Shown here: positions 6,475 to 7,073 of the stretch, in pieces
How positions within the stretch are numbered: the first letter of the stretch is position 1
Layout: every line of letters begins with the position of its first letter
NCBI GenBank assembly: GCA_905236545.1
Contig: CAJOQO010000098.1
Span: 1-7,073, forward strand
Direction of reading: 5' to 3'
DNA: 7,073 nucleotides
Source of the DNA: an uncultured Lachnospiraceae bacterium
Lineage (GTDB): Bacteria; Bacillota; Clostridia; Lachnospirales; Lachnospiraceae
Program-made: the position numbers and the translations under genes
The notes under the pieces: model-generated
What the model saw: only the letters and a program-made list of their open reading frames with translations
What the model was told of the DNA's origin: nothing
The model's database searches: none

Positions 6475-6485
6475 GCGGTTGTCAA
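6456..6485 (-). promoter_or_regulatory. Consensus sigma-A promoter reading toward the DUF4250 gene
   Basis: On the minus strand, a perfect TTGACA (plus-strand 6480-6485) is followed after 18 bases by a perfect TATAAT (plus-strand 6456-6461). The spacer is one base longer than the optimum. Transcription would start near 6449. The leader of about 138 bases before the ATG at 6311 contains the inverted repeat at 6411-6425 and a short hairpin, GCCCG-GATA-CGGGC, at 6381-6394. The -35 box sits only six bases from the ribosome binding site of the divergent gene at 6509. Confidence 0.75.
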
Positions 6486-6508
6486 CGACAGGAGGAGGCC
6501 TGAAAGTA

Positions 6509-7073
6509 ATGTTGGATAAGCTTCGAAACCAGGAGAGACTCAGTCCTGCTGAGGAGTACCGGATCGAGAAATGGATCCGAATCGGGATCCTGGCCGGAAT
6601 GGCGGTCGCCCTTGGAGTGATCGTATGGGCGGTTATTCAGAAAAAGACCTTTGGCACGGGGTACTATGCAGCGATCCTGAGCCTTCTGGCAGCTGTCTGG
6701 TTTCTCAAATATGTACTTGCAGCGATCCTGAAACACTCACTGGCGCAGCGTACCGATGAGCAGGTGAACGCTTATCTGAAGGCTGCAGGACTGGAGCTTG
6801 TGGCCTATGCGGGTCTGGGGTGGTTTCTGGTCGCAATGACCGGCAACGCGATCATCGGCGCTGTGATCTACATGTTTGGCGTTATGGCCGCGAGGAAACA
6901 GCGGGATATCTATGAAGGGGGATCCGATGAGGAGGAAGCGGATGATGACGCGGCCGCCTCTCCTTCCGATGCTTCAGCCTCAGCCCCCGGGCCCCGTGGT
7001 TCGGAAGATAACAGCACGAACAGGGGGATGAGCGGACTGCCATCGGCTGCAGACAGACAGGAGCGGGAGAGAG
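6509..7073 (+). CDS. Multi-spanning membrane protein with acidic disordered tail, 3' end missing
   Basis: The frame is open from ATG 6509 to the right edge, giving 188 residues without a stop. The start is well supported by GGAGGAGG (6491-6498), ten bases upstream. After a charged N-terminus (1-22) there are hydrophobic segments at about 24-43, 54-74, 95-110 and 113-128, so three or four membrane helices. From about 136 the protein turns hydrophilic: an acidic cluster (SDEEEADDD, 139-147), then a Ser/Ala/Pro/Gly-rich stretch and a charged end (RQERERE), which looks like a long disordered cytoplasmic tail. I do not recognise the family. No clean forward promoter is visible; TTGCCG (6437) with TATAGA (6458) has a 15-base spacer, which is short. 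It is divergent from DUF4250, and their control regions overlap. Confidence 0.8.
   Translation, partial: MLDKLRNQERLSPAEEYRIEKWIRIGILAGMAVALGVIVWAVIQKKTFGTGYYAAILSLLAAVWFLKYVLAAILKHSLAQRTDEQVNAYLKAAGLELVAYAGLGWFLVAMTGNAIIGAVIYMFGVMAARKQRDIYEGGSDEEEADDDAAASPSDASASAPGPRGSEDNSTNRGMSGLPSAADRQERER

Overview
This 7 kb window looks like chromosome from a Gram-positive member of the Firmicutes, probably a gut-type Clostridia/Lachnospiraceae-like bacterium. That inference rests on strong AGGAGG-type ribosome binding sites, sigma-A style promoters, a DUF4250 gene (a small family typical of Clostridia) and a base composition slightly above half G+C. No rRNA, tRNA, CRISPR array, transposase or phage gene was seen.

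Layout. (1) Positions 1-373 hold no confident gene. They carry a 44-bp tandem repeat cut by the window edge, a near-consensus promoter at 187-215, and a 9-bp purine-rich repeat that runs directly into the ribosome binding site of the next gene. (2) 374-1072 (+) encodes a Bax inhibitor-1/YccA family membrane protein with both pH-sensor aspartates conserved. (3) 4381-1099 (-) is a three-gene ABC-2 exporter operon: an ATPase, then two different ABC-2 permeases whose genes overlap by ATGA. (4) Divergent from it, 4528-6123 (+) encodes a 531-residue secreted protein of no recognised family, with its own extended -10 promoter. (5) 6311-6129 (-) is a 60-residue DUF4250 protein, convergent with the secreted protein gene. 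(6) 6509 to the right edge (+) is an unidentified multi-spanning membrane protein with an acidic, disordered-looking tail; its 3' end lies outside the window. The 6312-6508 gap holds a TTGACA-18-TATAAT promoter reading toward DUF4250, with nested inverted repeats over its -10.

How the parts may work together. The ATPase and two permeases almost certainly form one membrane exporter complex. The secreted protein shares its upstream control region with that operon, so joint regulation or a functional link is possible but not shown. BI-1, DUF4250 and the last membrane protein appear to be separate transcription units. Both convergent gene pairs (1072/1099 and 6123/6129) are tightly packed with no classical hairpin-plus-T-run terminator.

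Nothing here is clearly a new defence, mobile or biosynthetic system. The least explained parts are the secreted protein beside the exporter, the two repeat arrays in front of BI-1, and the dyad-rich DUF4250 promoter.
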